DNA of 64,000 bases from Curtobacterium sp. MCPF17_052 (GCF_003234085.1 NZ_QKSD01000003.1:1-64000); one strand, 5' to 3'; numbered from the stretch's first letter, positions 41,227 to 50,336 are shown. Notes: generated from the letters alone by a model not told the origin. Made by a program: numbers and translations.

Positions 41227-42105
41227 TCAAGCCGTCTCGGCACTGCGGAACCGCTCGGGCAGCGCGATCAGCAGCTCGGCCAGCTCGGTCAGCCGGACGG
41301 CGCATAGCGCGACGTCGTCCGCGAGCGCTGCGGTCCGTGCTGCCTTGACGACCTGCATGCGCCGGGTCCAGTCCGCTGCGACGTCGATGCCGTTCGCCCG
41401 CGCGATGTCGTCCGTGTGGAAGACATCGAGCACGGTCTGCTGCGATCGCAACCAGTCGGCGCTCACCGGGGCCCCGGACCGCCGGAGCACCCACACCGCG
41501 AGCTCCACGAACGCACCGGCCTCCGACAGGCAGTCGCGGAGGACGGCGGGGTCGAAGGGCTCGTCGCCCCGGGCACAGCTGGTCGGCGGATCGACCAGCA
41601 TCGAGCGCGCGATCCGGGTGCGCTCGACCATCTGCCCGACCGTCCACGGAGCGATCACCACACCGACGTAGCGCTGCACGATGACCAGTCGGAGGGCTTC
41701 GAGCGGCACGAGCGCTTCGCGGACCGGGGTCCGCGACACCCGCATGTCGTCAGCGAGCGCGTCGAGGCGCAGGCGCTGTCCACGGCGGTAGTCACCGCGC
41801 AGGATGTGGCGCAACATCCGTTCGAAGACCGCGTCACGCAAGAGGTTGCGCGGCACCCCCAGCGGGTCGGGGACACCGCCGCCGGCACTGGCGCCGGCAC
41901 CGGCACCGGCGGCACTGGGTCCGGAACTGGGTCCGGCACCGGTGGCACTCGTGGCACTGGCGGCACTGGTGGCACTGATCACGTCGCTCTCGACGCGCAG
42001 GAGTCCGGTCATCAGGTCACCGTCCTGCACGGCGGCTCCGATGGCCGAGGGCGCCGTCTGCCCGGTGGAGAACCGGACGCAACCGTCTTCTGTGGAGGAC
42101 AGCAT
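41227..42105 (-). CDS. GntR-family transcriptional regulator
   Basis: 292 residues from the ATG at 42105, five bases after GGAGGGG. An unusual 75-residue N-terminal extension made of Ala/Ser/Thr/Gly repeats (ATSAASATSATGAGPSSGPS) precedes the winged-helix DNA-binding domain: LRDAVFERMLRHILRGDYRR, then LRLDALADDMRVSRTPVREA, IVQRYVGVVIAPW. The C-terminal part is an FCD-like helical sensor. A shorter start at ATG 42012 would keep the HTH. It is followed upstream on the same strand by an MFS transporter it may control. Effector unknown. Confidence 0.85.
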   Translation of the reverse strand: MLSSTEDGCVRFSTGQTAPSAIGAAVQDGDLMTGLLRVESDVISATSAASATSATGAGPSSGPSAAGAGAGASAGGGVPDPLGVPRNLLRDAVFERMLRHILRGDYRRGQRLRLDALADDMRVSRTPVREALVPLEALRLVIVQRYVGVVIAPWTVGQMVERTRIARSMLVDPPTSCARGDEPFDPAVLRDCLSEAGAFVELAVWVLRRSGAPVSADWLRSQQTVLDVFHTDDIARANGIDVAADWTRRMQVVKAARTAALADDVALCAVRLTELAELLIALPERFRSAETA

Positions 42106-42153
42106 GCTGTCCCCTCCGGCGGTGTACGGCCGTCGTGGTGGTGTCGTGCATCG

Positions 42154-42202
42154 GATCCTCCGTGACCACGGCCCTCCGGACGGGGCCGTGGTCACGAGGA
42201 TC
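42154..42202. terminator. strong hairpin terminator after the MFS gene
   Basis: A 13-bp perfect stem, CGTGACCACGGCC with GGCCGTGGTCACG, extends by six more pairs (gatcct / aggatc) past one bulged C, around a 10-base loop. It begins 35 bases past the MFS stop on the minus strand and separates it from the GntR gene. Confidence 0.75.
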
Positions 42203-42236
42203 ACAGGATGCGGCTGCGACCGCTAAACATGTTGCA

Positions 42237-43760
42237 TCAGGAGTTTCGCCCGGTCGCCAGCCCACGGCTGGACGGGCCTCCCGTGCCGGAACCCGGACCG
42301 GAGTCCGCACTGTCCTTCCCGGTCAACACCGACAGCGGCTGGGTGATGTCCTCGAGGCCCTTCCGGGCGGCATCGACCCCGAAGACGAGTGCGACCACCC
42401 CGCCGACGATCATCACCGCGGATCCGAGCAGGTACCCCCAGAAGAGCGGCTCGCGGTCCGAACCGTCGCCGATGAAGGCGCCGTAGATGAGCGGTGCGAT
42501 CGCGCCGAAGACCTGCGCCAGCGCGAAGAAGTACGAGATCGCCTGCGACCGCAGTTCGAGCGGGAAGATCTCGCTCACCGTCAGGTAGGCACTCGAGGCA
42601 CCGGCTGACGCGAAGAAGAACGACACGCACCAGAACGCGACCTGCCAGCCCGCGTTGATGGCGTCCGCGCGGAACAGGAACGCCGAGGTGGCGAGCACCA
42701 GCCCGGACACCAGGTAGGTCAGGAAGATCATCTGCCGCCGACCCCAGGTGTCGAAGAAGCGCCCGAGGATGATCGGCCCGAGCAGGTTGCCGATCGCGAA
42801 CGGGAAGAAGTAGATCGACGTCTGTGCGGTCTTCAGCCCGAAGAAGTTCGTCAGCACGAGTGCGTACGTGAAGAAGATCGCGTTGTACAGGAACGCCTGC
42901 GTGATCATCATCGTCGCGCCGACCAGTGTCCGGGTCGGGTACTGCTTGAGCAGCACGCGCGCGATGGTCAGGAACCCCACCCGATCCATCGGTGTGACGG
43001 TCATCGCCTTCGACTGCGGCACCGGCTCGAGCTCCTTGCCGGACTCCCGCTCGACCTCGGCCTCGATCCGCGCGACGGTGTCCTCGGCCTCCTGCTCCTT
43101 GCCGTGCGTCATCAGCCACCGGGGACTCTCCGGGATGTGCCGACGGAGGAAGATGATCGCGATGCCGAGCACCGGGCCGAGGAAGAACCCGATCCGCCAC
43201 CCGATGCTCTCGGAGAAGTTGGCCGTGTCGAGCAGGTAGATGTTCGCGGCCGCACCGAGGGCGGCGCCGCCCCAGTAGGTGCCGTTGATCGCGATGTCGA
43301 CGTGCCCGCGGTACTTCGCCGGGATGAGTTCGTCGATCGCCGAGTTGATCGCGGCGTACTCGCCACCGATGCCGAGACCGGCGACGAACCGGAAGACCGC
43401 CAGGAACCAGAAGTCCTGCGCCAGACCCGCGACGCCGGAACCGATCAGGTAGATCGCGAGCGTCAGGATGAAGAGCTTGCGCCGACCGAGTCGGTCCGAC
43501 AGGCGCCCGAAGACCAGTGCGCCGACGACCTGGCCGACCAGGTAGATGCTGCCGAGGGACGCGACGTCCTGGTTCGACAGTCCCAGGTCGGCCTTGAACC
43601 CGGCGTTCGAGACGATCTGGATCTCGAGTCCGTCGAGGATCCACGACACCCCCAGGCCGACCACGACGCTCCAGTGGAACCTCGTCCACGGCAGTCGGTC
43701 CATCCTCGCCGGGACGAGACTCGTGACCGTCCCGTCCTTCGTTCCGCTGGCGCTCGTCAT
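42237..43760 (-). CDS. MFS transporter (sugar/metabolite porter type)
   Basis: 507 residues from the ATG at 43760, seven bases after GGAGGAG; an ATG six bases upstream is too close to that site. Twelve hydrophobic helices. The MFS signatures are GRLSDRLGRRKLF between helices 2 and 3, the repeated GRFFDTWGRRQM, and PESPRWLMTHGKEQEAED after helix 6, as in sugar-porter and MHS families. The C-terminal tail is Gly/Ser-rich. It is divergent from a MetE-C-like gene and downstream of a GntR regulator, so it probably imports the metabolite handled there. Substrate unknown. Confidence 0.88.
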   Translation of the reverse strand: MTSASGTKDGTVTSLVPARMDRLPWTRFHWSVVVGLGVSWILDGLEIQIVSNAGFKADLGLSNQDVASLGSIYLVGQVVGALVFGRLSDRLGRRKLFILTLAIYLIGSGVAGLAQDFWFLAVFRFVAGLGIGGEYAAINSAIDELIPAKYRGHVDIAINGTYWGGAALGAAANIYLLDTANFSESIGWRIGFFLGPVLGIAIIFLRRHIPESPRWLMTHGKEQEAEDTVARIEAEVERESGKELEPVPQSKAMTVTPMDRVGFLTIARVLLKQYPTRTLVGATMMITQAFLYNAIFFTYALVLTNFFGLKTAQTSIYFFPFAIGNLLGPIILGRFFDTWGRRQMIFLTYLVSGLVLATSAFLFRADAINAGWQVAFWCVSFFFASAGASSAYLTVSEIFPLELRSQAISYFFALAQVFGAIAPLIYGAFIGDGSDREPLFWGYLLGSAVMIVGGVVALVFGVDAARKGLEDITQPLSVLTGKDSADSGPGSGTGGPSSRGLATGRNS

Positions 43761-43892
43761 GCGCATGCTCCTCCCGCGGTGAGCGCCCTCCGCCCGCCGC
43801 AAGAACGGAACGTACGCCGGAGCCGCCGCTCTTGTCCGCCGCCGGGACCGGAACGGCCGACGAACGACGAGCGTGTCCGCCGGCACGCGTCG

Positions 43893-43932
43893 GACGGGAG
43901 GCTCGTGACGGTGCCGCCACGAGCCTCCGGTC
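43893..43932. repeat. intergenic hairpin, GGACGGGAGGC family
   Basis: A long stem, GACgGGAGGCTCGTG with CACGAGCCTCCgGTC, around a 10-base loop. It ends only 14 bases before the GTG of the MetE-C-like gene, so in that 5' leader it cannot be a simple gene-end terminator. Related hairpins lie at 45271, 48851, 52921 and 59719. Confidence 0.65.
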
Positions 43933-43946
43933 AGTAGCGTGGTGAC

Positions 43947-45146
43947 GTGCCGCTGCAGAACTCGACCGACCGCATCCTCACCACCCACACGGGCTCACTC
44001 CCCCGGACGCCGGAGCTCACCGCGCTCCTGGTCGCCCGCGACCAGGGCAAGCCGTTCGACGAACAGGCGCTCCGTGACGAGACCGCCGCCGTGCTCGCCC
44101 GCACCGTCGACGCGCAGCTGGCGGCCGGGATCGACGTCGTCAACGACGGCGAGGTGCCCCGCGTCGGCTTCTCCACCTACATCCGCGAGCGCCTGTCCGG
44201 ATTCGGCGGCACGGGGCACCGCAAGCCGACGCTCGACTCCGTGAAGTTCCCCGAGTACGCCGCGTTCCAGGCGCGACAGATCGACGAGGGCGCCGAGTTC
44301 GCCCGGGTCTGGGACACCCCGGTGGCGCAGGGCCTGCTGCAGTACGACGAGGAGCGCGCCGGCATCCGCGAGGACCTGGACGGCTTCGAGCGCGAACTCG
44401 CTCGCAACGCCGAAGCCGGCCGCACCCCGGTCGGCACGTTCATCTCGGCGGCGACGCCCGGGATCGTCGCGACGACCCTGCTGCTCGACGACGCCAACCC
44501 GCACTACGCCGACCACCGCGAGTACGTCTTCGCCCTGGCCGAGCAGCTCCGGGTCGAGTACGAGGAGATCGCCGCCCGCGGCCACGTCCTGCAGCTCGAC
44601 GCTCCGGACCTGGCGATGGAGCGGGTGATCCACTTCGGCGACGCATCCCTCGACGAGTTCTTGGCGGCGGTCGACCTGCACGTCGACGCGCTCAACCACG
44701 CCCTGCGGAACATCCCGAAGGAGCAGACCCGACTGCACGTCTGCTACGGCAACTGGCAGGGGCCGCACCAGGACGACGTCCCCGTCGACGTGCTGCTGCC
44801 GCACCTCTACCGGGCCGAGGTCGGGTCGTTCAGCATCCCGTTCGGCAACCCGCGGCACGCGCACGAGTTCCCGGCGTTCCGCGACCTGCCGCTGCCCGAG
44901 GACGCGGTCCTCGTGCCGGGCGTCATCGACGTGACGACGAACTACCTCGAGCACCCGCAGCTCGTCGCGAACCGGATCGTCGAGGCGGCCGAGGCCGTCG
45001 GTGACCCGACCCGGATCGTCGCCGGCACGGACTGCGGCCTGGCGACCTTCGCCAGCTACGAGTTCGTCGCGTCCGACGTCGCGTGGGCGAAGCTCGGCGC
45101 ACTCGTCGAGGGCGCCGAGATCGCGTCCCGCCGCTTGTTCGGCTGA
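43947..45146 (+). CDS. MetE C-terminal-like methyltransferase (cobalamin-independent)
   Basis: 399 residues from a GTG. It begins ILTTHTGSLPRTPELTALL, the catalytic-barrel start of methionine synthase II, and lacks the long N-terminal MetE domain. Zinc ligands appear conserved: His and Cys in RLHVCYGNWQGPH, a Glu in YRAEVGSFSIPFG, and the last Cys in IVAGTDCGLATFASY. Such short MetE-like proteins often handle methylated compounds rather than making methionine. No ribosome-binding site is visible; a hairpin sits directly upstream. It is divergent from the MFS gene. Confidence 0.85.
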   Translation: MPLQNSTDRILTTHTGSLPRTPELTALLVARDQGKPFDEQALRDETAAVLARTVDAQLAAGIDVVNDGEVPRVGFSTYIRERLSGFGGTGHRKPTLDSVKFPEYAAFQARQIDEGAEFARVWDTPVAQGLLQYDEERAGIREDLDGFERELARNAEAGRTPVGTFISAATPGIVATTLLLDDANPHYADHREYVFALAEQLRVEYEEIAARGHVLQLDAPDLAMERVIHFGDASLDEFLAAVDLHVDALNHALRNIPKEQTRLHVCYGNWQGPHQDDVPVDVLLPHLYRAEVGSFSIPFGNPRHAHEFPAFRDLPLPEDAVLVPGVIDVTTNYLEHPQLVANRIVEAAEAVGDPTRIVAGTDCGLATFASYEFVASDVAWAKLGALVEGAEIASRRLFG

Positions 45147-45270
45147 CGCGTCCGCGCGCCGCCGTCGGCGCGAGACACCTCCGACACATCGAGACACCGC
45201 CACATCCGGCGGCGTCTCGCCCCTCCGGCGGCGTCACGACCAGACGGGGGCGTCTCGGCGCCACGGTGCC

Positions 45271-45312
45271 GGACGGGAGGCGCGGGGCGGCCCCGCCACG
45301 GGCCTCCCGTCC
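45271..45312. repeat. intergenic hairpin, GGACGGGAGGC family
   Basis: GGACGGGAGGC at 45271-45281 and its exact complement GCCTCCCGTCC at 45302-45312, with GC-rich inner sequence. It lies between the MetE-C-like gene and the AAA ATPase gene on the same strand, about 125 bases after the former stop and 38 before the latter start; likely terminator. Confidence 0.7.
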
Positions 45313-45349
45313 GTTGCCGCCGTCGGTGGGCGGGCGTACCGTGGCGCCC

Positions 45350-46738
45350 GTGAACCGACCTGATCTCTCCACGGTCGGCGAGCTCCGCGCTGCTGGGCAC
45401 GTCCAGAAGTCGGTCCGCGCCGAGATCCGCGACAACCTGCTCACCGCCCTCCGCGAGGGCCGCGACCCCTGGCCCGGCCTGCACGGCTTCCAGACCACCG
45501 TCATCCCGCAGCTCGAGCGTGCCCTGATCGCCGGACACGACGTCGTCCTGCTGGGCGAGCGCGGCCAGGGGAAGACCCGACTGCTCCGCACCCTGAACGG
45601 CCTGATGGACGAGTGGACACCGGTCATCACCGGCTCCGAACTCGGCGAGCACCCGTACGAACCGATCACCACGGCGAGCATCCGCCGTGCCGCGGACCTC
45701 GGCGATGCGCTGCCGATCTCGTGGGTGCACCGCGACGGCCGCTACGTCGAGAAGCTCGCGACGCCGGACACCTCCGTCGCGGACCTGATCGGCGACGTCG
45801 ACCCGATGAAGGTCGCCGAAGGCCGCAGTCTCGGCGACCCGGAGACGATCCACTTCGGCCTGATCCCCCGCGGTCATCGCGGCATCGTCGCGATCAACGA
45901 GCTGCCCGACCTCGCCGAGCGCATCCAGGTCGCGATGCTCAACGTGATGGAGGAGCGGGACGTCCAGATCCGCGGGTACGTCCTGCGGCTGCCGCTCGAC
46001 GTGCTCGTCGTCGCGAGTGCGAACCCCGAGGACTACACGAACCGCGGCCGGATCATCACGCCGCTGAAGGACCGCTTCGGCGCCGAGATCCGCACGCACT
46101 ACCCGATCGAGCTGGCGGACGAGATCGCCGTCATCCGGCAGGAGGCGCAGTTGACCGCCGAGGTGCCGGACGCCTTGATCGAGATCCTCGCCCGCTTCAC
46201 CCGTGCCCTCCGCGAGTCGAGTGCCGTGGACCAGCGCAGTGGTGTCAGTGCCCGCTTCTCGATCGCCGGTGCCGAGACCGTGTCCGCCGCCGCCGTGCAC
46301 CGCGCGGCCCGCCAGGGTGAGCCGGACGCCGTCGCCCGACCGATCGACCTCGAGACCGCGGTCGACGTCCTCGGCGGCAAGATCGAGTTCGAGTCGGGGG
46401 AAGAGGACCGCGCCGACGAGGTGCTCGAACACCTGCTGCGGACCGCGACCGCCGAGACCGTGCGCTCGCGCTTCCGTGGGCTGGACTTCGGCGTGCTCGT
46501 CGATGCACTCGAGGGCGGCACGATGGTCACCACCGGCGAACAGGTCAGCGCGCGGGACTTCCTCGCCGGGCTGCCGTCGCTCGGCGAGTCCGACCTGTAC
46601 GACCAGGTGTGCGAGCGCCTCGGCGCCACGTCCGACGGCGAGCGGGCCGGCGCGATCGAGTTGGCGCTGGAGGGCCTGTTCCTGGCCCGCCGCATCAGCA
46701 AGGAGTCCGGCGGGGGCGAAGCAGCGTATGGGATGTGA
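45350..46738 (+). CDS. MoxR/magnesium-chelatase-type AAA+ ATPase
   Basis: 462 residues from the GTG at 45350 (GTG at 45341 also possible; neither has a ribosome-binding site, and TACCGT just upstream suggests a leaderless transcript). The AAA core shows Walker A LLGERGQGKTRLLRTL, an insert with PISWVHRDGRYVEKLATPDT and VADLIGDVDPMKVAEG, Walker B RGIVAINELPDLAERIQVAM and sensor 1 VVASANPEDYTNRGR. A C-terminal helical lid follows. It pairs with the VWA gene 56 bases downstream, like the ATPase/VWA pairs of cobalt/magnesium chelatases and MoxR-VWA systems. Confidence 0.88.
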   Translation: MNRPDLSTVGELRAAGHVQKSVRAEIRDNLLTALREGRDPWPGLHGFQTTVIPQLERALIAGHDVVLLGERGQGKTRLLRTLNGLMDEWTPVITGSELGEHPYEPITTASIRRAADLGDALPISWVHRDGRYVEKLATPDTSVADLIGDVDPMKVAEGRSLGDPETIHFGLIPRGHRGIVAINELPDLAERIQVAMLNVMEERDVQIRGYVLRLPLDVLVVASANPEDYTNRGRIITPLKDRFGAEIRTHYPIELADEIAVIRQEAQLTAEVPDALIEILARFTRALRESSAVDQRSGVSARFSIAGAETVSAAAVHRAARQGEPDAVARPIDLETAVDVLGGKIEFESGEEDRADEVLEHLLRTATAETVRSRFRGLDFGVLVDALEGGTMVTTGEQVSARDFLAGLPSLGESDLYDQVCERLGATSDGERAGAIELALEGLFLARRISKESGGGEAAYGM

Positions 46739-46757
46739 CCCGGTGGGCACCGGCACA

Positions 46758-46781
46758 GACACCGACACCGACACCGACACC
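46758..46781. repeat. tandem hexamer (GACACC)x4
   Basis: Four exact GACACC units in the 56-bp gap between the ATPase and VWA genes; a fifth unit begins but diverges. Because the unit length is a multiple of three and it is intergenic, copy changes would vary spacing only. Confidence 0.8.
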
Positions 46782-46794
46782 GACGGGGTGACCC

Positions 46795-48840
46795 GTGGCT
46801 AGCCGCCCGAACCGTCGGCTGAGCCGTGACAGCCGCTACGGCAGGTACGACGGCGGCCCGGATCCCCTCGCGCCACCCGCCGACCTGGCCGAGGCGCTCG
46901 AGGCGATCGGCCAGGACGTGATGGCCGGCACCTCCCCCGAGCGGGCGATGCGGGAGTTCCTCCGACGCGGCGGGCGGTCGCAGCGGGGGCTCGACGACCT
47001 CGCCCGACTGGTGGCCGAGAAGCGCCGCGAACTGACGAGCCGGAACAACCTGGACGGCACCCTGCAGGAGATCAGGCAGCTCCTCGACGAAGCCGTCCTG
47101 GCCGAACGTGGACAACTCGCTCGGGACACGGCGATGGACGACGGGGACCGCGCACTGGCCCAGATGCAGCTCGACAGCCTGCCGTCCTCGCCCGCCGCAG
47201 CGGTCAGCGAACTGAACGGTTACGACTGGAAGAGCCCGACGGCCCGGCAGAAGTACGAGCAGATCAAGGACCTGCTCGGCCGCGAGATGCTCGACCAACG
47301 GTTCGCGGGCATGAAGCAGGCGCTCGAGAACGCCACCGACGACGACCGGGCCGCGGTCGCCGGGATGATGCACGACCTCAACGAACTGCTCGAGGCCCAT
47401 CGTCGGGGTGAGGACAGCCAGGAACAGTTCGACGAGTTCATGGCGAAGCACGGTGACCAGTTCCCGTCGAACCCGCAGAACGTGGACGAGCTGCTCGACG
47501 ACCTCGCCGCCCGTGCCGCAGCGGCCCAACGGATGCGGAACTCGATGACGCAGGAGCAGCGCGACGAACTCGACGCGCTGGCCGAGCAGGCGTTCGGCTC
47601 CCCTGCGCTGATGGGGGCGTTGTCCCAGCTCGACGACAACCTGCGCGCCCTCCGCCCCGGCGAGGACTGGGGCGGGTCCGAGGGCATGGACGGCGAGCAG
47701 GGTCTCGGTCTCGGCGACGGCACCGGCGTCTTCCAGGACATCGCCGACCTCGACGCCCTCGCCGACCAACTCGCCCAGGTCGGCCCCGGTTCGGAGCTCG
47801 ACGACCTGGACCTCGACGCCCTCGCCCAGCAGCTCGGCGACCAGGCGGCCGTCGACGCCCGGACCCTGCAGCAGCTCGAGAAGGCGCTGCGGAACTCGGG
47901 TGCGATGAAACGGGGCACGGACGGACAGCTCCGGCTCACCCCGAAGGCGATGCGCCAGCTCGGCAAGAGCCTGCTCAAGGACGTCGCCGAGCGGATGTCG
48001 GGTCGGCAGGGCGCGCGGGACCTGCGCCGCGCCGGTGCCGCCGGTGACCGCTCCGGGTCGACGCGTCCGTGGGAGTTCGGCGACACCGAACCCTGGGACG
48101 TGACGCGCTCGATCACCAACGCCCTGACCCGTACCGCCGGGGACGGCCCCCGTTCCGGCGCGGGGGTCCGGTTGCAGATCGAGGACGTCGAGGTGCAGGA
48201 GACCGAGGCCCGCACGCAGGCCGTCGTCGCCCTGCTCGTCGACACCTCGTTCTCGATGGCGATGGAGGACCGCTGGGTCCCGATGAAGCGCACCGCCCTC
48301 GCGCTGCACACCCTCATCTCCACGCGGTTCCGCGGGGACGACCTGCAGCTCATCGCCTTCGGCCGCGAAGCCGAGGTGATGGACGTCGACCAGCTCGTCG
48401 GACTCGACGCGATGTGGGACAAGGGCACGAACCTGCACCACGCCCTGCTGCTGGCGAACCGGCACTTCCGGAAGCACCCGAACGCGCAGCCGGTGCTGCT
48501 CATCGTCACGGACGGCGAACCCACGTCACACCTGGAGCCGAACGGGCAGGTGTACTTCAGCTACCCTCCGGACCCGGTGACGATCGCGCTGAGCGTCCGG
48601 GAACTCGAGAACGCCCACCGGCTGGGCGCGAAGACGACGTTCTTCCGGCTCGGTGACGACCCGGGGCTCGCCCGCTTCGTGGACGGCATGGCCCGCCGCG
48701 TGGAGGGCACGGTGACGGCGCCGGAGAACGACGACCTGGGCGTCGCGGTGGTCGGGTCCTACCTCGGTGCCCGACGCGGCTCCGGCTCCGGCTCCGGCGA
48801 CGACGGTCTCTGGGGCGGCGCCTTCAGCCGCTTCGGCTGA
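46795..48840 (+). CDS. VWA-domain protein, partner of the AAA ATPase
   Basis: 681 residues from a GTG. A long acidic, helix-rich region (residues 1-465) with coiled-coil-like stretches precedes a C-terminal VWA domain holding the MIDAS: VALLVDTSFSMAMEDRWVP (DxSxS), DKGTNLHHALLLANRHF (Thr) and LLIVTDGEPTSH (Asp). A GSGSGSG run coded by three GGCTCC units lies near the end. With the ATPase just upstream it forms a MoxR/VWA type module that uses ATP hydrolysis to remodel or metal-load a target. Target unknown. Confidence 0.88.
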   Translation: MASRPNRRLSRDSRYGRYDGGPDPLAPPADLAEALEAIGQDVMAGTSPERAMREFLRRGGRSQRGLDDLARLVAEKRRELTSRNNLDGTLQEIRQLLDEAVLAERGQLARDTAMDDGDRALAQMQLDSLPSSPAAAVSELNGYDWKSPTARQKYEQIKDLLGREMLDQRFAGMKQALENATDDDRAAVAGMMHDLNELLEAHRRGEDSQEQFDEFMAKHGDQFPSNPQNVDELLDDLAARAAAAQRMRNSMTQEQRDELDALAEQAFGSPALMGALSQLDDNLRALRPGEDWGGSEGMDGEQGLGLGDGTGVFQDIADLDALADQLAQVGPGSELDDLDLDALAQQLGDQAAVDARTLQQLEKALRNSGAMKRGTDGQLRLTPKAMRQLGKSLLKDVAERMSGRQGARDLRRAGAAGDRSGSTRPWEFGDTEPWDVTRSITNALTRTAGDGPRSGAGVRLQIEDVEVQETEARTQAVVALLVDTSFSMAMEDRWVPMKRTALALHTLISTRFRGDDLQLIAFGREAEVMDVDQLVGLDAMWDKGTNLHHALLLANRHFRKHPNAQPVLLIVTDGEPTSHLEPNGQVYFSYPPDPVTIALSVRELENAHRLGAKTTFFRLGDDPGLARFVDGMARRVEGTVTAPENDDLGVAVVGSYLGARRGSGSGSGDDGLWGGAFSRFG

Positions 48841-48850
48841 CCGCGCACCT

Positions 48851-48898
48851 GACGGCCGGGAGGCGCGTGCCGGGCTCGGCGCGCGCCTCCCGGCCGTC
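48851..48898. terminator. hairpin terminator, GGACGGGAGGC-like family
   Basis: A 17-bp perfect stem (GACGGCCGGGAGGCGCG with its complement) around a 14-base loop, starting 11 bases after the VWA stop. Same core as the other hairpins of the family, with CC inserted. Confidence 0.8.
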
Positions 48899-48960
48899 AT
48901 GCCGCCGCGCCAGGAGACGGGCAGTGTCAGACAGTCAGCCGCGTCAGAACACCGGACACG

Positions 48961-49764
48961 TCAGAAGACCGGCCACGGCACGGCCGGTCCGTACCCGTCC
49001 GGCGGCGGGAACGTCGCGACCGCGGCCAGCGCAGCGCAGCGCCCCCGGAGCGCCGACAGCTCGTCGTCGGTCAGGTACTCACGCAGGGTCTCGCCGAGCG
49101 CTCCCCGGAGCGCCTCGGACAGCCGCTGGAGTCCGGCGACCTCGTCCTCGCCGAGGGGTTCGCCGATCCAGCCCCAGAGCACCGTCCGGAGCTTGTGCTC
49201 GACGTGGAAGGTCAGGCCGTGGTCGACGCCGAAGCGGTGCCCGTCCGGCATGGCCAGGACGTGCCCGCCCTTGCGGTCCGCGTTGTTCGTGACGACGTCG
49301 AAGACCGCCATCCGCCGGAGGACCGCCGAGTCCTCGTGCACCAGGGTCACCGCCTGGTCGTTCTCGTCCACGGCGTCGAGCACCTCACGGACGCTGCCCG
49401 CGGCGACCGCCGCGGCGGCGTCCTCGGCCGGGACCAGGTCGACGGCGTCCTGCTCGGGGTCGATGACCTGCCACCGCTGCACCATGCCCGGGCCGAAGGG
49501 ACCGTCACCGAGCCAGGTCTCGGGCACGACGTTCCAACCGAGCGCCTCGGACACCAGGTAGGCGGAGACCTCCCGACCGGCGAGGGTGCCGTCGGGGAAG
49601 TCCCACAGCGGCTTCTCGCCCTCGATCGGCTTGTAGACCACGTCCTCGCCGTCGAGCCGGGCGAGGAACGTGGCGTTCGAGGCCTCGCGGATGCGCCCGG
49701 TGATGCGGAGTTCCCCGGGAGCGCTGGGGACCGCGGCACCGGCGGCGTCAGGACCCATCGTCAT
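48961..49764 (-). CDS. SCO1664-family protein (kinase-like fold)
   Basis: 267 residues. The SCO1664-type family pattern includes VVYKPIEGEKPLWDFPDGTL, REVSAYLVSEALGWNVVPET and VFDVVTNNADRKGGHVLAM then FGVDHGLTFHVEHKLRTVLW. The lysine in VYKP, and the N-NADRK and VDHG segments, match a PI3/4-kinase-like nucleotide-binding site. The ATG at 49764 overlaps the DUF3090 stop (ATGA). Third gene of a conserved actinobacterial cluster with DUF3090 and a histidine phosphatase, usually near mycothiol genes. The biochemical role is unknown to me. Confidence 0.88.
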   Translation of the reverse strand: MTMGPDAAGAAVPSAPGELRITGRIREASNATFLARLDGEDVVYKPIEGEKPLWDFPDGTLAGREVSAYLVSEALGWNVVPETWLGDGPFGPGMVQRWQVIDPEQDAVDLVPAEDAAAAVAAGSVREVLDAVDENDQAVTLVHEDSAVLRRMAVFDVVTNNADRKGGHVLAMPDGHRFGVDHGLTFHVEHKLRTVLWGWIGEPLGEDEVAGLQRLSEALRGALGETLREYLTDDELSALRGRCAALAAVATFPPPDGYGPAVPWPVF

Positions 49765-50303
49765 CCGAGCTCGGGGAGCTCGGGCGGGTTCGGTCGTCCG
49801 GCGGCGATGACCTCGCGCGTGCGCTGGACGAAGGCGCGGGCGCTGCCCACCGGGATCTTGACCTGCAGCAGCTCGCTCGGTTCGGGCAGTTCGACGACCG
49901 CTTCGACCTCGTCGCCGTCGCCGGTCGACTCGGTGAAGACCTCGACGTCGTCCTCGATCGGGTACGCCTCGATCACGACCTGCGCGGTGGCCGGGTCGAA
50001 GCCCAGGCTCAGGGCGCCGGCGCGGAACTCGGGCTCGACGGGCTGGTCGAGCGGGTCGCCGTCGCGCAGCTCGGTCGGTGCTGCGTCCGGGACGCTGAAG
50101 CGGTTGTCGTCGACCGTGGCGACCTCGTCGAGGAGTTCGTCGATCTTGTCGGCGAGCACGGCCGACTGTTCCTTCTCGATGGCGACGCTGACGACGCGGC
50201 GGCCGTCACGGGCCTGGATGTAGAACGACCGCTCGCCCGGGCGTCCGATCGTGCCGACGACGAGTCTGTCCGGCCAGTCGAAGCCGTGGACGATGGGGGG
50301 CAT
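49761..50303 (-). CDS. DUF3090 domain-containing protein
   Basis: 180 residues starting MPPIVHGFDWPDRLVVGTIG, typical of DUF3090, with GERSFYIQARDGRRVVSVAI, then EKEQSAVLADKIDELLDEV and, at the end, IPVGSARAFVQRTREVIAAG RPxCPxC-like with the final cysteines replaced (RPNPPELPELG). Many DUF3090 proteins end in CPxCG; here that zinc-type tail is lost. It lies between the histidine phosphatase and the SCO1664 gene, 33 bases and -4 bases away. Confidence 0.85.
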   Translation of the reverse strand: MPPIVHGFDWPDRLVVGTIGRPGERSFYIQARDGRRVVSVAIEKEQSAVLADKIDELLDEVATVDDNRFSVPDAAPTELRDGDPLDQPVEPEFRAGALSLGFDPATAQVVIEAYPIEDDVEVFTESTGDGDEVEAVVELPEPSELLQVKIPVGSARAFVQRTREVIAAGRPNPPELPELG

Positions 50304-50336
50304 ACCGGCATTCTAGGAGCGTGCACCTCCGACCGT

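Noticed and set aside
42251..42300. Another member of the GGACGGGAGGC hairpin family inside the MFS gene
   Set aside because: The similar string is coding sequence for the Gly/Ser-rich tail and lacks the paired arm.
46758..46781. CRISPR-like or minisatellite array
   Set aside because: Only four 6-base units with no spacers; no cas genes or longer repeat arrays were seen anywhere in the window.
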